Shown: positions 7,424 through 17,894 of the stretch, piece by piece
Layout: every line of letters starts with the position of its first letter
Position numbering within the stretch: position 1 is the first letter of the stretch
Assembly: GCA_900320515.1 (NCBI GenBank)
Contig: ONSJ01000003.1
Location: 26,110 to 90,109, forward strand
Source: an uncultured Methanobrevibacter sp.
Lineage (GTDB): Archaea > Methanobacteriota > Methanobacteria > Methanobacteriales > Methanobacteriaceae
DNA: 64,000 bases
Direction of reading: 5' to 3'
Translations under genes and position numbers: made by a program
Notes under the pieces: generated by a model
What the model saw: only the letters and a program-made list of their open reading frames with translations
Databases searched by the model: none
What the model was told of the DNA's origin: nothing

Positions 7424-8353
7424 TTATTTTGGTTTTTGTTTAATATAATGATTTTGATTTTTGCAGATGAGCCCTTTTTCTATTAGCTCATCAAGGTTTT
7501 TTTGGATTTTTGCTGTGAAATTGCCTGAGCGAAATCTTATGAGGGCTTTTTCAATATCCCCGACTGTTGAGTCGTCAACCGCATCATATACGCTTTTTTG
7601 AAATGGGGTTAAATTGAAGATGATGTCATTTAGGGGATCATGAGTGTTTTTAAACTCCCACATTCCGTCCTGGGCTTTTGTGTTGAATTTCTCCTCCAAT
7701 TCGGGAATCCTGTCTGTCAGCTCATCAAGGTATTGGTGCTCTGCAAGACCCAGCTTGTGCTTGGTTATTCTATTTAGAAATTCGGCGTGGATTTTATCAA
7801 GGTCAATGTCATTTTTGCTTTCAAATGAACCCAATACATACACCTTATCGTCTATCACCTCAGTAACCCGGTAATTTTTGCTGTCCTCATCATACTGGAT
7901 TTGTGAGAAGGATTTGACGTCCCACATGTTGTCCATAAGATGGTTTCTTGCAAACTCCGCATCCTCAAGCTTGTCGTAATATCCGAAGACATAGTCATCG
8001 CCTGCAATCTGCTTTTTGATTATGAACGTGTCAAATACCCTTGTGATGTTGAGCCCGTACCTTGAGTTGTTGGGATTTCTCATTTTCCTTTTGGTCAGGC
8101 GGCTGATTTGGCTCTGGGACGGTTTTTCTTTTGATTTTGCCAGAACATGAATCCTATCGTCAATCACCGCCAGAACAATGTATTGGCCATCATGTTCATA
8201 GGTTTCACTGATAGAATCGAGATTCCAATCGTTTTCAACCAGCAAATCCCTTAAAAATAGTGCATCATCCAAATCCTGCAATTTGGCATAGGTTCTGTTG
8301 GCCTTGACGATTGAAAAGGAGTTTTTGTTTTGGCGAATGTATTTTCTCTTCAT
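7424..8353 (-). CDS. Hypothetical protein with two copies of an AP2-like domain and a C-terminal winged-helix-like part
   Basis: 309 residues, cytosolic. Two related segments occur: residues about 10-75 (ANRTYAKLQDLDDALFLRDLLVENDWN...YIVLAVIDDRIHVLAKS) and about 105-180 (DTFIIKKQ...GYYDKLEDAEFARNHLMDNMWD...YRVTEVIDDKVYVLGSF). Each has the strand-strand-strand-helix plan with the .DA.FAR..L pattern seen in AP2-type DNA-binding domains. The C-terminal third (FNLTPFQKSVYDAV..STVGDIEKALIRFRSGNFTAKIQKNLDELIEKGLI) looks like a winged helix. The combination suggests a DNA-binding regulator, but I do not recognise a named family. ATG 8353 is preferred to the TTG just before it. No operon partner. Confidence 0.65.
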   Translation of the reverse strand: MKRKYIRQNKNSFSIVKANRTYAKLQDLDDALFLRDLLVENDWNLDSISETYEHDGQYIVLAVIDDRIHVLAKSKEKPSQSQISRLTKRKMRNPNNSRYGLNITRVFDTFIIKKQIAGDDYVFGYYDKLEDAEFARNHLMDNMWDVKSFSQIQYDEDSKNYRVTEVIDDKVYVLGSFESKNDIDLDKIHAEFLNRITKHKLGLAEHQYLDELTDRIPELEEKFNTKAQDGMWEFKNTHDPLNDIIFNLTPFQKSVYDAVDDSTVGDIEKALIRFRSGNFTAKIQKNLDELIEKGLICKNQNHYIKQKPK

Positions 8354-8419
8354 CAATATGATTTTGGATTTTAAGATAGATAAATTTTAATAAAAAAAAG
8401 AAAATAAGGAAATTAATCC

Positions 8420-9958
8420 TTATTTTTTAACTTTTACGGTTAATTTTTTGGTTGTTTTGTTGTAGGTCGCTTGGATTTTGACCTTTTTGCCCACTTTAAG
8501 TTTTTTCAAGATGTTTTTCTTGACTGTAACTTTTGCAACACCTTTCCTGTTGGTTTTTGCCTTGTAGGTTTTTCCCTTGAACTTGAACTTGATTACTTTT
8601 CCTTTAACGGCCTTCCCGTTGATTTTTAATGTAGCCTTTAAAACAATCTTTTTGGCGGATTTCTTGACGCTGACCTTCTTGAAGGCCAATTTGATGACAT
8701 CCTTATTGGCAGGGTTTTTGACGGTTACAAAGAAAGTGTTTGAGTAGAATTTCTCGTCTGAGTCCAGAATGACCTTGATCATGTGCTCACCTATGGTGAG
8801 TCCTTTAATGGATTCGCTAGCCTTTCCTGTTTCCAAACTGGCTGATTTGACGAATTTTCCATCAACGTAAATATCCATAACATCAGATGAAACAGGACAT
8901 TTAATGTTTATATTCAGGGCATTTCCGGCTTCCAGCTGATTTCTGTCCACATTAACTGAAAATCCCTGAGAGTTCACATCGACATAAATGAAAGCTTCAT
9001 AATAGCCGGAATAGTTGCCCATAGTGTAGTTTACATAGTAGGGATGATTTCCCTCGGCCAGATTTTCAACCGGAATGATTGCCCGTCCGTCAACTACCGG
9101 AACAGTTATGACTTCGCTGCCCCACCGGTCTGCGTGATCGCCTATTCTGTTATATAGCGTTGCGTTTCCGGAAGTTCCCCGAGAACCCTGAAGTATTATG
9201 GCGCTTTTTTCGCCTACTGACATGTCATCAAAAATGATTTCCGGAATGACTGCAAACACACAGCTTTCTGTCCTGTTGGGATATTTTTCATCCCCCGGAT
9301 AAGTGGCAGTCACATTGTATTTTCCGACCTTGAAATCAAATGCAGGAGTAAGTATGGCCTCGCCTCCAGTCGGGAAAACCTCATATGACTTTCCGCTGAT
9401 GTTGACGATTACCCTGTTTGAAGCGGACTGGGGAAGCGCAATTTTAAATGAAATCCTGTCGTCAAACAGAAACTCATCTATCAGGCCCTCGTCATCCTCC
9501 TCAGAGAACGGATAAAATTTGAACTCATATGTGAAATCAACCGTTTTTTCAACTTCATATGGCTCAACGGCACCGTTTTTCTGATAAATCGTTTTTATTT
9601 TATATATTCCAAAATTTGAAATCCCCAAGTCATTGGCATGGATATGCAAGCAAGAAATCTCCTCTTCAGAGTCAAAAGTCCTGTTATATGCCGCTGTTCC
9701 ATTGTCTTCGACATATACACTAACGGTACCGTTTAAACCGGAAATGTCCTGAACATAAACGGCACAATAGAATTCATCATCCAAATCCACCGTATCGCTA
9801 ACACTCACATTCACATCATCATTTTCTCCAATCGCATCATCAGAATCAATTGAAGCTTCTGTAGCGTTTCCTGCAGCCATATCATCTGCTGCACTGGCGG
9901 CTGCGATTGTAAAAATGGCCAGTATAAATCCCACAATCATCAAATATTTCATTTTCAT
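8420..9958 (-). CDS. Adhesin-like secreted protein with Ig-like domains
   Basis: 512 residues. The signal peptide is MKMKYLMIVGFILAIFTIAAASAAD, cut near residue 24, then comes an acidic stretch. Several immunoglobulin-like beta-sandwich repeats follow, marked by SG..TLYN or ASNRVIVNISGKSYEV and .G.YNVTATYPGDEKYPN. The last about 90 residues are strongly basic (KKVSVKKSAKKIVLKATLKINGKAVKGKVIKFKFKGKTYKAKTNRKGVAKVTV), as in other Methanobrevibacter adhesin-like proteins, where they probably bind the pseudomurein wall. It is the shortest of three consecutive minus-strand paralogues. A hairpin built on AAGGA/TCCTT (about 8404-8424) ends the gene. Its ligand is unknown. Confidence 0.82.
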   Translation of the reverse strand: MKMKYLMIVGFILAIFTIAAASAADDMAAGNATEASIDSDDAIGENDDVNVSVSDTVDLDDEFYCAVYVQDISGLNGTVSVYVEDNGTAAYNRTFDSEEEISCLHIHANDLGISNFGIYKIKTIYQKNGAVEPYEVEKTVDFTYEFKFYPFSEEDDEGLIDEFLFDDRISFKIALPQSASNRVIVNISGKSYEVFPTGGEAILTPAFDFKVGKYNVTATYPGDEKYPNRTESCVFAVIPEIIFDDMSVGEKSAIILQGSRGTSGNATLYNRIGDHADRWGSEVITVPVVDGRAIIPVENLAEGNHPYYVNYTMGNYSGYYEAFIYVDVNSQGFSVNVDRNQLEAGNALNINIKCPVSSDVMDIYVDGKFVKSASLETGKASESIKGLTIGEHMIKVILDSDEKFYSNTFFVTVKNPANKDVIKLAFKKVSVKKSAKKIVLKATLKINGKAVKGKVIKFKFKGKTYKAKTNRKGVAKVTVKKNILKKLKVGKKVKIQATYNKTTKKLTVKVKK

Positions 9959-10088
9959 GATTAATCACATCACTATATCAATAAGTTTGTGTGTAAACTA
10001 TATTTAACAATTATGATGGATAGTATTGAAATCGGGAAAAATAGCTGAAATGAAATTAAAAAAATAAGAAAAATAAGGAATTGACTCC

Positions 10089-13000
10089 TTATTTTTTGAC
10101 CTTAACGGTGTATTTTACGGTATCCTTGAGGTAAGTTGCCTGATAGGTTACCTTTTTGCCTTTCTTGAGCTTTTTAAGCACTTTTTTCTTGATGGTGAAT
10201 TTTGCAACACCTTTCTTGTTTGTTTTGGCAGTGTATTTTTTGCCCTTGAACTTGAGGGTGATCTTTTTGCCCTTGAGGTATTTGCCGTTCACCTTAGCTA
10301 AAGTAGCTTTTATCACGAGTTTTTTGGCTGAGCGTTTGACCTTGACTTTTTGGAGTTTCAATACGTGTTTTACTGTTAGTTTTTTGGTTACTTCAATGCC
10401 TAAAGCTTTTGTTGTGATTTTGTAGGTTCCAGGAGTCTGTGTGATCACGACTGTTGCAACACCATTGGCATTAGTGGTTACTGTTTTAAAGACTTTGCCG
10501 TTTACAAGGAAAGTGACCTGAGTGTTTGCAGCAACCTTGCCATCAGTTCCATAGATTGTTACAGAGTATTTGGTGCCTGCTGAGTATATGACGCTCAAAT
10601 CGCCTGCAGTGATTTTAGGGTCAACGACTGTTTTAATGTTTACGCTGACTGTTTTGGTGAATGAGTCATAGTTGTCATCACCAGTGTACCTAATTGTTGC
10701 ATTGTAAGTGCCATCTGCCAAGTCAGTTGGTTTTATGGTTGCTGAACCGTTGATTAAATCAGCGGCATAGTTTTTACCGCCGATGTTGACGATTATGCTA
10801 CCTGTTGCGTTTTTAGGCAGGTTGACTGTGAATTGCGGAGTTTTACTGTCGGTTGGAGTTGCAATATCCACGCTTGCATCAGGTTTTGAAACTTTCACTG
10901 TGGCAGATGCAGTATATTTGGTTCCGTTGGCATCTTCAACTTCTACACGAATTTGAGCGGTGCCGTTCAGTCCTGTTACCGGAACGGTGACTTTTCCTCC
11001 AGTGACTGGGGTTGTTGATACCTTTTCGCCATCCACATAAACGCTTACATTACCTGAGAAACCTTCAGGCAGGTCCATTGTAATGTTTCCGGAGCCGTCG
11101 GAACTGAATGTCTGTGGAATGGTCAGGTTATTGATTTCAACCCAAATCTCGTATAAGATAGGTTCATATCCGCCATCACCGTCATACACATCAAATACGT
11201 GTTCGTCCAAATCATCGCCGATGTATTTGAATGATACGAAGTTGTCCTGTATCAGGTCGGCGGCGGAAATGCTTTCATTGATCTTGCCGTCTTTAAGCTC
11301 AACTGTCTTATATGGCTCGTTGTTGAGGATGATGGTGATGTTTCCTGTTGCGCTGCCAACATCGATTTCGACTCTTGCATCCTCACCCATTGCCACCAGA
11401 CTGGACACGATTATCTTAGGTGAAAGCTCTATATCAGTGTATAAAGGTTCGATTTCAGTGTAGTTTCCTTCGTAAGCCACCTTAACATGATATTCTCCGT
11501 AACTCAAGCCCAAATCATTGACGTTGATTATGGCAGTGCCGTTTACAAGGGCAACTGTTTTCAATAGGCCATAGTCATAGCTTTCAGTATACGGGTCATA
11601 TAATCCCAGATATGCTGACAGATTGCCTGTAGCGTCGCTTGGCAATACCAATGCGAAGAATGTTGAGTCGTCATCGCCGTCTCTCACTATCACATAACCT
11701 TCAATGGTAAAGTTATATGAGATTTCAGCGGCAGGATATTTGCTGTCACCTGGATATTTGACTGTGATTGTGTAGTTTCCTTCACCCAATCCTGTGAAAT
11801 TGACTGTGGCTTCGCCTTCGATGATTGCGGCAGTGACGGTTTGACCGCCGATTGTTGCTGTGACATTTCCTGTTGCATCATCGGAAACTATGATGAAGAA
11901 TGGGTAGAATGAATACAGCGGCATGACGTTGTCATCTTCAAGGTTGGCTATGTACAATAATTGGGCAAAAGTGAATTTGCCTGATTTCGTTAATTTTTCA
12001 TGAGTCTTATCGCCGGAATATGTGATTTCATATGTGTGTTCGCCGATTGCGAGATCCTTTATGATGATTGCGGCCTCACCATGGTCAACAAACTCCATGG
12101 CATAGTCCTTTCCATCAATCAAGAGGCTTAAAGTTCCTGTTGCGTTAACATCATCGATGTCGAAATCTATCTCCTCATCGCCGTACATCACTTCCGGAAC
12201 GTCAATCCATGTTACGGTGAATGTGCCTTCCTGTGAAATCGGATTATAATACCTGTAGAAGGTTGCGTTGATTTTCCAGCTGTGGGTTCCCAGGGTCAGG
12301 TTTTCCATGTCAATGTCGCCGGTAATGGTGGCGCTATAGTAGTCATCGAAGTAAATTTCCTTGCCTGCGACAAGCTTGCCGTCAACGTAAACCTCATATT
12401 CGAATCCTTGCGCATCCCTAGGGAGGTTGCTGATTATATATGCGTAATCCACATCTCCGAACTTGTTCAGTTTCTTGGCGAATTCGATGGTGACATTTGA
12501 ATCCGGGCTGTTTTCAAATATCCTGAACTCATACTCCTTAAAGGTAACTCTATCTCCATCTTCACTGTAGATAACACAGAATGGATAATTAGTTATGTTT
12601 AATTTGTCTAGAGGCAAATCAATTGAAACTGATCCTCTTGCAGGGCCATTATATATATCCAAATTTTCTTCAGGGCCCCAATAACTACCTAAAATAATGA
12701 AAACGGAGAGATTGCCTTTTACATTATCTGGTGAACTGACAGTTACTGTGTAATTTCCATTTTTCCAGACATATTTAGCGTAATCTACACGAGGAACGAC
12801 ACTAATATCCTCATTAACCACCTCAACATCATAGTACTCACCTGTGTATTCGGCATAAATATCATAATCGCCGAACGGCAAATCACTTAATGAAATCTCG
12901 GCTTTGCCGTCCTTTAATTCAACAGTCTTGATTGTTACTTTATGGTCATCTTCAAATTCATAAACTGTCAAGTTTCCTGAAGCATCGCCAGGCAGTGTCA

Positions 13001-14390
13001 ATGATATGACATCATTTCCATTATATGTGAATGTTTCAGGAACATGGATGACCGGCTCAACACAAATGGAATAGTTGCATGATTTTTCAGGGAAGTTTCC
13101 AGTGAGCGTGAAGGTCAGGTTGTATTCGCCTATCGGCAGGTTGTCGATGAAAAAAGAGTCATACATATAATCGACCTCGAAGGTCAATGTTTTGTTTGCA
13201 ACGACAACTGAAACAGTTCCTTCTGCATAACAGGACAAATCAACTGTGAATTCCGTGCTTTTTCCAAATTCAATGTAGTCATCCATTTCATAGTCCTCAC
13301 ATTCAACATCGAAGTCGAAATCGAAAAGGAATGAGCCGTTGCCGGATTTATTAAAGTCCCCATTGCAGTATGTGATGTTGTAGGTGTGTTGCGTAAACTC
13401 CAAATCCTCATCGGACAGGTCTATCCTTATGCGGAAGCCGGAATAACCCTCGTCTATGTATTCTTCCACATCCCCGTCTCTGAATTTCTTATCGTCGATT
13501 AGAACTGTTATACTTCCAAAATCTGATGGCAGATATACCATGATTGAAGTTTCAACAGTTTTGTAAGAGTTGGCGATTATCCTGTCCGGAACATAGAATA
13601 TTATGTCATCATAAATGAAATTGCGAACCTCTTCAAATGCATCGTAGCAATCATCGCCTGTGTAGTTAACTTTGAGAGTGTGCTTGCCCGGATTTAAATC
13701 CGCCAGATCCTTGAAATATTGAGAATAGTTTTCCTTTCCAGTGTATAGCAGGTTATCATCAAGGAAAATGGAATAATTATTTTTTAAATCCGATACAAGG
13801 TCAAAATAAAATTCAGCTTCATCATCACCGGTCAAGACGAAATCGGGAACAGCAAAATCAAATCTAGGAGCAGTATCAGTTATGAATAAAGTGTCATAAT
13901 CTGAAGTCTCATTATAATAGCCATCACCAGAATAGACAACCTTAAACCAATGTGTGCTGCCAACTGAAAACATTTCGGCCAGATTTCCCAATTTTCCCAA
14001 TTTAAGGGAATAGATATAAATATCGGAATCATCTTCATCCACAACATAATCCAAATTAGTTAATTCATCCTCAAATACCTGGTTACTCTCGTCATCAATG
14101 AAAACGGTAACATTTCCTTTTGCATCATTAGGGGCAGTGATTTCTGCAAAAGCATAGTCCTCATCTAAAGGAATGCCTCCTTCATCGTCAGTATTCAGAG
14201 ATACGTCGACATCCTCATCGTCATAGTCGGAAAGCGTATCCCCTTCTCCACTATCGATTGAAACTGTCTCATCTACAGAATCATCGTTGTCGATTGCTGC
14301 AAGCGCATCTGAATCATCCGACGCGCTGACAGCACCTATTGTCAAAATGGCCAGTATCAAACCGACCATTATCAAATGCTTAATCTTCAT
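10089..14390 (-). CDS. Giant adhesin-like surface protein with many Ig-like repeats
   Basis: 1433 residues from ATG 14390 (MKIKHLIMVGLILAILTIGAVSASDD); an upstream in-frame codon at 14408 lies within a hairpin and is rejected. A signal peptide and a Ser/Asp-rich linker are followed by about a dozen beta-sandwich repeats of about 90-100 residues. Each has a core like ASGNLTVYEFEDD...KTVELKDGKAEISLSDLPFGDYDIYAEYTG. The region DPKITAGDLSVIYSAGTKYSVTIYGTDGKVAANTQVTFLVNG is a Big_1/Ig-like unit, and a basic C-terminal wall-binding domain ends in VKYTVKVKK. Very high Asp content in the N-terminal half suggests calcium binding. Probably mediates attachment to partner microbes or host material. Terminator hairpin at about 10072-10095. 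Confidence 0.85.
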   Translation of the reverse strand: MKIKHLIMVGLILAILTIGAVSASDDSDALAAIDNDDSVDETVSIDSGEGDTLSDYDDEDVDVSLNTDDEGGIPLDEDYAFAEITAPNDAKGNVTVFIDDESNQVFEDELTNLDYVVDEDDSDIYIYSLKLGKLGNLAEMFSVGSTHWFKVVYSGDGYYNETSDYDTLFITDTAPRFDFAVPDFVLTGDDEAEFYFDLVSDLKNNYSIFLDDNLLYTGKENYSQYFKDLADLNPGKHTLKVNYTGDDCYDAFEEVRNFIYDDIIFYVPDRIIANSYKTVETSIMVYLPSDFGSITVLIDDKKFRDGDVEEYIDEGYSGFRIRIDLSDEDLEFTQHTYNITYCNGDFNKSGNGSFLFDFDFDVECEDYEMDDYIEFGKSTEFTVDLSCYAEGTVSVVVANKTLTFEVDYMYDSFFIDNLPIGEYNLTFTLTGNFPEKSCNYSICVEPVIHVPETFTYNGNDVISLTLPGDASGNLTVYEFEDDHKVTIKTVELKDGKAEISLSDLPFGDYDIYAEYTGEYYDVEVVNEDISVVPRVDYAKYVWKNGNYTVTVSSPDNVKGNLSVFIILGSYWGPEENLDIYNGPARGSVSIDLPLDKLNITNYPFCVIYSEDGDRVTFKEYEFRIFENSPDSNVTIEFAKKLNKFGDVDYAYIISNLPRDAQGFEYEVYVDGKLVAGKEIYFDDYYSATITGDIDMENLTLGTHSWKINATFYRYYNPISQEGTFTVTWIDVPEVMYGDEEIDFDIDDVNATGTLSLLIDGKDYAMEFVDHGEAAIIIKDLAIGEHTYEITYSGDKTHEKLTKSGKFTFAQLLYIANLEDDNVMPLYSFYPFFIIVSDDATGNVTATIGGQTVTAAIIEGEATVNFTGLGEGNYTITVKYPGDSKYPAAEISYNFTIEGYVIVRDGDDDSTFFALVLPSDATGNLSAYLGLYDPYTESYDYGLLKTVALVNGTAIINVNDLGLSYGEYHVKVAYEGNYTEIEPLYTDIELSPKIIVSSLVAMGEDARVEIDVGSATGNITIILNNEPYKTVELKDGKINESISAADLIQDNFVSFKYIGDDLDEHVFDVYDGDGGYEPILYEIWVEINNLTIPQTFSSDGSGNITMDLPEGFSGNVSVYVDGEKVSTTPVTGGKVTVPVTGLNGTAQIRVEVEDANGTKYTASATVKVSKPDASVDIATPTDSKTPQFTVNLPKNATGSIIVNIGGKNYAADLINGSATIKPTDLADGTYNATIRYTGDDNYDSFTKTVSVNIKTVVDPKITAGDLSVIYSAGTKYSVTIYGTDGKVAANTQVTFLVNGKVFKTVTTNANGVATVVITQTPGTYKITTKALGIEVTKKLTVKHVLKLQKVKVKRSAKKLVIKATLAKVNGKYLKGKKITLKFKGKKYTAKTNKKGVAKFTIKKKVLKKLKKGKKVTYQATYLKDTVKYTVKVKK

Positions 14391-14405
14391 AATTTCACAT
14401 CTTAG

Positions 14406-14423
14406 CATATTCGTTTGAATATG
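14406..14423 (-). promoter_or_regulatory. Inverted repeat in the leader of the giant adhesin gene
   Basis: CATATTC/GAATATG, a perfect 7-bp stem with a 4-nt loop, lies 16 bp upstream of ATG 14390 and just before the ribosome site GTGAAA. The probable TATA (GTTATAAATAAG on the minus strand, about 14445-14456) is further upstream, so the repeat is likely in the mRNA leader or at the transcription start. Confidence 0.45.
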
Positions 14424-14643
14424 ATATAGTATTTTGACTGCAACTTATTTATAACATTCGGTTTGATGCGAACGAAATTGGCATTTTTTAAAAAATTAGA
14501 TGGATTTAAAGTTGAATGATGTAAAATCCGATTATAAGCAATTCATGAAAAAAATAAAGAAATTTGAATATTTAATGCGTATTTTTAAACATTGTTTTAA
14601 ATCAGCACGGAAGTTTTTGCAGAGGTTGTTTCCCAATTGAAAC

Positions 14644-16830
14644 CTAAAGCGTGACTGTGCTCCCCTTATAGGTGGCCTTGACGCTTCTTATCTTTTTTGG
14701 CTTTTTGACGCTCAGCTTGGCGATGCCTTTTTTATTGGTTTTGACCTTGTAGACCTTGGAGTCGACCTTGATTTTCACAACTTCGTTTTTAACCTTCTTG
14801 TTGATTGTTGCCTTGACAATGAGCCTGTTTTTAGTCCTGCTTGCCTTTATGCTTATCGGCTTTACCCTAAACTTCTTGGTGAGCTTTGACCCCTTGTATG
14901 TGACCGTCAGCGTGTATCTTTTCTTTTTGAGCTTCATTGATTTTTTGAACTTCAGAACACCGTTCTTATCCGTTCTGACTTTATAGGTCTTGCCGTTGAA
15001 CTTTACAGTCACCACCTTGGATATAAGAGGTTTTCCCTGCTTTGTTAGAAGTTTCATCTTCACATTGACTCCTTTGAAGGTGACTTCAGATGAAACGGGC
15101 TTGATTTTTGCCTTATATACTGTTACGACCCTCCACTGGTCAAGGTCCTCGAATCCGCTGGCGCCGTAATAGTCGATGTATATGTCATGTTCCCCCACTG
15201 CGAGGTTTTTAAGGGAGTATCTTGCAATTCCTTCCTTGATGATGACCTTATAAGGCTTATCGTCTATGTTGAATATCACATGGCCCCTGCAATCCTTTGG
15301 AACTTCCACGATGACGTATCCGTCTTCTCCTGCTGTAAATCTGTAGGTAACGCTGATTTTAGGGACAATCGTGAATGATGCCTCCACATCCTCGATGTCA
15401 TAGTCATCGCCGCTGTAGCTTAAAAGCAGGTTATAATCTCCCGGAGCTAAGGAGTCTATTTTAGCCTCAGCATATCCGTTGGTGAGTCCAACAGTTCTGT
15501 AGAGGTTTCCGTTGACATAGACCATGAGGCTACCACAAGCATCTCCTGGAAGCTCAAGGAAAACCTTTGATGAGTCCATGTATTCGACCTCATCGGGAAC
15601 ATGGAAGCCGTAGTTTATCGTGAATTCGTAGGTCCTTTTAAGGGTGTAGAACTTGTCGTCACCTGCAAAGGAAACGGTCATGGTATAGTTTCCTGAACCG
15701 AGATTGGACACATCCACTTCAACCTGGTTGTTGACTATGTTTTCGCTGCGCTTGAATGGGTATCTTGTGCCGTTGATTTCGATTGTGAGGAGGTTGTTGT
15801 TGAGGGTGTCTGGCAGCATGACCTCTATTATGTTTTCATCGCCGTATGTGAATGGCACGATCCACACGTCGAAGTCATATGTCATGTTTACGGATTGGTT
15901 TTTGGTCCTTGAGAAGTCCTTGCCTTCGAAAGACACAGTGACCTCACGGTCAGTGTATTTTATGTAGTTTTCAAGGGAGAGTATGTACTCGCCGTTGGAT
16001 GTCTTTGATGATGCCACCAGCCTGCCGTCGATGTATACCTTGACGCTTCCTGAGGCTTTGGATGATGCTTCAACCGAGATGCAGTCGTCATGGCTGATGT
16101 TTATGACCTTGGGTATGCTTATTAGCACATCGACTACGGTGAAGTTGAATGTCCTGTTGAACGGCCGGTAGTAGGAATCTCCGAGATATGATATCGTGAC
16201 ATTGTGCCTTCCCAAATCAAGACTTGAAAACAGGTCGGTCTGCCATGAAAGGACCGGCATTGCAGAGGTTCTCTCAACCAGTTTGCCGTCGATGTAAAGC
16301 TCAACCGTGCCGTTGGCTGACCTTGGAAAGACCAGCGCCACCTGGTGCTCCTTGTAGTGAAGGATCTCTTCTGGAAAGCGCAGGACGTCATAGTCCGGAG
16401 GATATGACATCACCTTCAGGGACTTTGTGATGTTGAAGTCAGCTCCGTTGTAGAATGCGGATACCTTATATGTCTTCATGTCCATCGGAGGATATACGTT
16501 GGCTATGATGATGAATTTAGGCTTTGGAAGCTTTATCGGGATTTCAAATGAATGGTCAGTAATCGTTTCGTTGTATATTGCCTCATCGTTTATCTTTATG
16601 CAGAACTCACCGGAGGCGCTTTCCGGAAGCTCGACTGATATGTTTCCCAAATCCTTTTCCCATACCTGCTCGTCGAATGTGACATTGATGTGTGAGGTTA
16701 TGTCCTCTGATTCTAAAAGCGGTTCGGTTTCAGTGGCGTTTGCATCCGTCAGGTTGTCCGCTGCGCTGACGCATGCCATAAATGCCAAAAGAAAAAGCAG
16801 GCTCGACACTACCATCCATCTAATCTTCAT
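14644..16830 (-). CDS. Adhesin-like surface protein with Ig-like repeats
   Basis: 728 residues. Signal peptide MKIRWMVVSSLLFLLAFMACVSAAD. About six Ig-like repeats contain the core ASGSVKVYIDGRLVASS or CGSLMVYVNGNLYRTVGLTNGYAEAKIDSLAPGDYNLLLSYSGDDYD. The C-terminus has two basic Big_1-like units (TFKGVNVKMKLLTKQGKPLISKVVTVKFNGKTYKVRTDKNGVLKF). The protein ends at KATYKGSTVTL, shorter than the VKVKK ending of the neighbours. Third of three consecutive minus-strand adhesins, which share domain type but differ in number and sequence of repeats. Codons are somewhat richer in G/C than in the beta-helix adhesins on the other strand. Surface attachment role inferred. Confidence 0.83.
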   Translation of the reverse strand: MKIRWMVVSSLLFLLAFMACVSAADNLTDANATETEPLLESEDITSHINVTFDEQVWEKDLGNISVELPESASGEFCIKINDEAIYNETITDHSFEIPIKLPKPKFIIIANVYPPMDMKTYKVSAFYNGADFNITKSLKVMSYPPDYDVLRFPEEILHYKEHQVALVFPRSANGTVELYIDGKLVERTSAMPVLSWQTDLFSSLDLGRHNVTISYLGDSYYRPFNRTFNFTVVDVLISIPKVINISHDDCISVEASSKASGSVKVYIDGRLVASSKTSNGEYILSLENYIKYTDREVTVSFEGKDFSRTKNQSVNMTYDFDVWIVPFTYGDENIIEVMLPDTLNNNLLTIEINGTRYPFKRSENIVNNQVEVDVSNLGSGNYTMTVSFAGDDKFYTLKRTYEFTINYGFHVPDEVEYMDSSKVFLELPGDACGSLMVYVNGNLYRTVGLTNGYAEAKIDSLAPGDYNLLLSYSGDDYDIEDVEASFTIVPKISVTYRFTAGEDGYVIVEVPKDCRGHVIFNIDDKPYKVIIKEGIARYSLKNLAVGEHDIYIDYYGASGFEDLDQWRVVTVYKAKIKPVSSEVTFKGVNVKMKLLTKQGKPLISKVVTVKFNGKTYKVRTDKNGVLKFKKSMKLKKKRYTLTVTYKGSKLTKKFRVKPISIKASRTKNRLIVKATINKKVKNEVVKIKVDSKVYKVKTNKKGIAKLSVKKPKKIRSVKATYKGSTVTL

Positions 16831-16976
16831 GAAAATAGTTTTATTCGAAGAGGTAAAAATAATTTTGCAAAATGAAATTTGCTTTTATGTGTGATGTTCG
16901 CTCAGGAAATGTGGTGTGAAATATCTGCGATGAATGTTTGATTAAAAAAAAGAAAAGGTATAAGGAGGTTATCTCC

Positions 16977-17612
16977 TTATTTAACTTTGATTTTAACTTT
17001 TTTGCTTATGCCATTGTAGTTTTTGTCTCCGGCGAATTTGACTGTTGCCTTATATGTGCCTTTTTTAGTTAACTTTTTGATTTTAAAGGTTGCTTTACCT
17101 TTGGCGTTTGTGGTTGCCTTGTAGGTTTTGCCTTTAATTTTTAAGGTAACTTTTGCATTCTTCAAAGCTTTGTTTAGGTTGGTCTTTAAAGTGATTGTGT
17201 ACTTCTTGACTTTAACACTGTGTTTGAAGGTTTTCTTTTTGGCAGTCAATTTTGGCGTTGCCTTTTTGGCTGGCGCATTTGTATTTGTCGGAGTGCTTGG
17301 TGATCCGGCATCGCTTTTCTTGCTGACGATTATGTCTGCATAACTGGTTACTGCGTCGTGGTTTGCGTCAGGTATTGTCGTAATGCTTAAGACGTATGTT
17401 CCTTCATCCAATCCGGAAACAGAAATCTTATTTCCTGAAACATCAATGACAGCATTAGGCTGGCCGAGAACATGAGCTTTAACACCAACAGCGTCGCCAA
17501 ATGAAACGTAAGCTGAACCGACACTGCCAACTTCGAATTCTAGGCCGAATCCAACTAAGGAAGGAACCTTATCGATTGAAATATTCCTACTTAAATATGA
17601 AACATGAGAAAG
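16977..17612 (-). pseudogene. Truncated adhesin: C-terminal Ig-like plus basic domain, no signal peptide
   Basis: The frame is open from 17612, after an in-frame TGA at 17615-17613, down to the stop at 16977, about 211 codons. It encodes part of one Ig-like repeat (VPSLVGFGLEFEVGSVGSAYVSFGDAVG...VSGNKISVSGLDEGTYVLSITTIPDANHD) and a full basic wall-binding domain (ATPKLTAKKKTFKHSVKVKKYTITLKTNLNKALKNAKVTLKI...KKVKIKVK). No signal peptide, ribosome site or convincing start exists. The tail type is that of the plus-strand beta-helix adhesins, not of its minus-strand neighbours. A hairpin AAGGAG/CTCCTT (16960-16980) is kept. Most likely the decayed 3' end of a former adhesin gene. Confidence 0.75.
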
Positions 17613-17894
17613 TCAAGAAACCCGAATTTTCATATGTAATGCAATGTGTGTTTTCGCCATTATAATGGAATTTGCATTACATTTATATGAGATGTTTTCA
17701 AACTAAGTGATGCCAATGCCAAAACCGACTGTTAAAAAAAAGTATTTATTAATCTATATATAAATATGCATTCAATATAATTTAAAAAGACCATACAGTA
17801 AAATTTATTTTTCCTACACCACAATCAAAGACTCAAAATATATATCCTATCAGCACAATACATTTAACCGTAAGAAACTTAGTGAGGTGACAAC
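17613..17894. other. Intergenic region with promoter of the PNPOx-like gene
   Basis: 280 bp without a gene. AT-rich; a TATA-like AAAATATATATCC (17836-17848) and a ribosome site GAGGTGA (17882-17888) precede the next gene. Confidence 0.5.

Noticed and set aside
10156..17343. Long plus-strand open frames opposite the minus-strand adhesins
   Set aside because: They are shadows of Lys- and Asp-rich coding sequence, hydrophobic Phe/Leu-rich with no ribosome sites.
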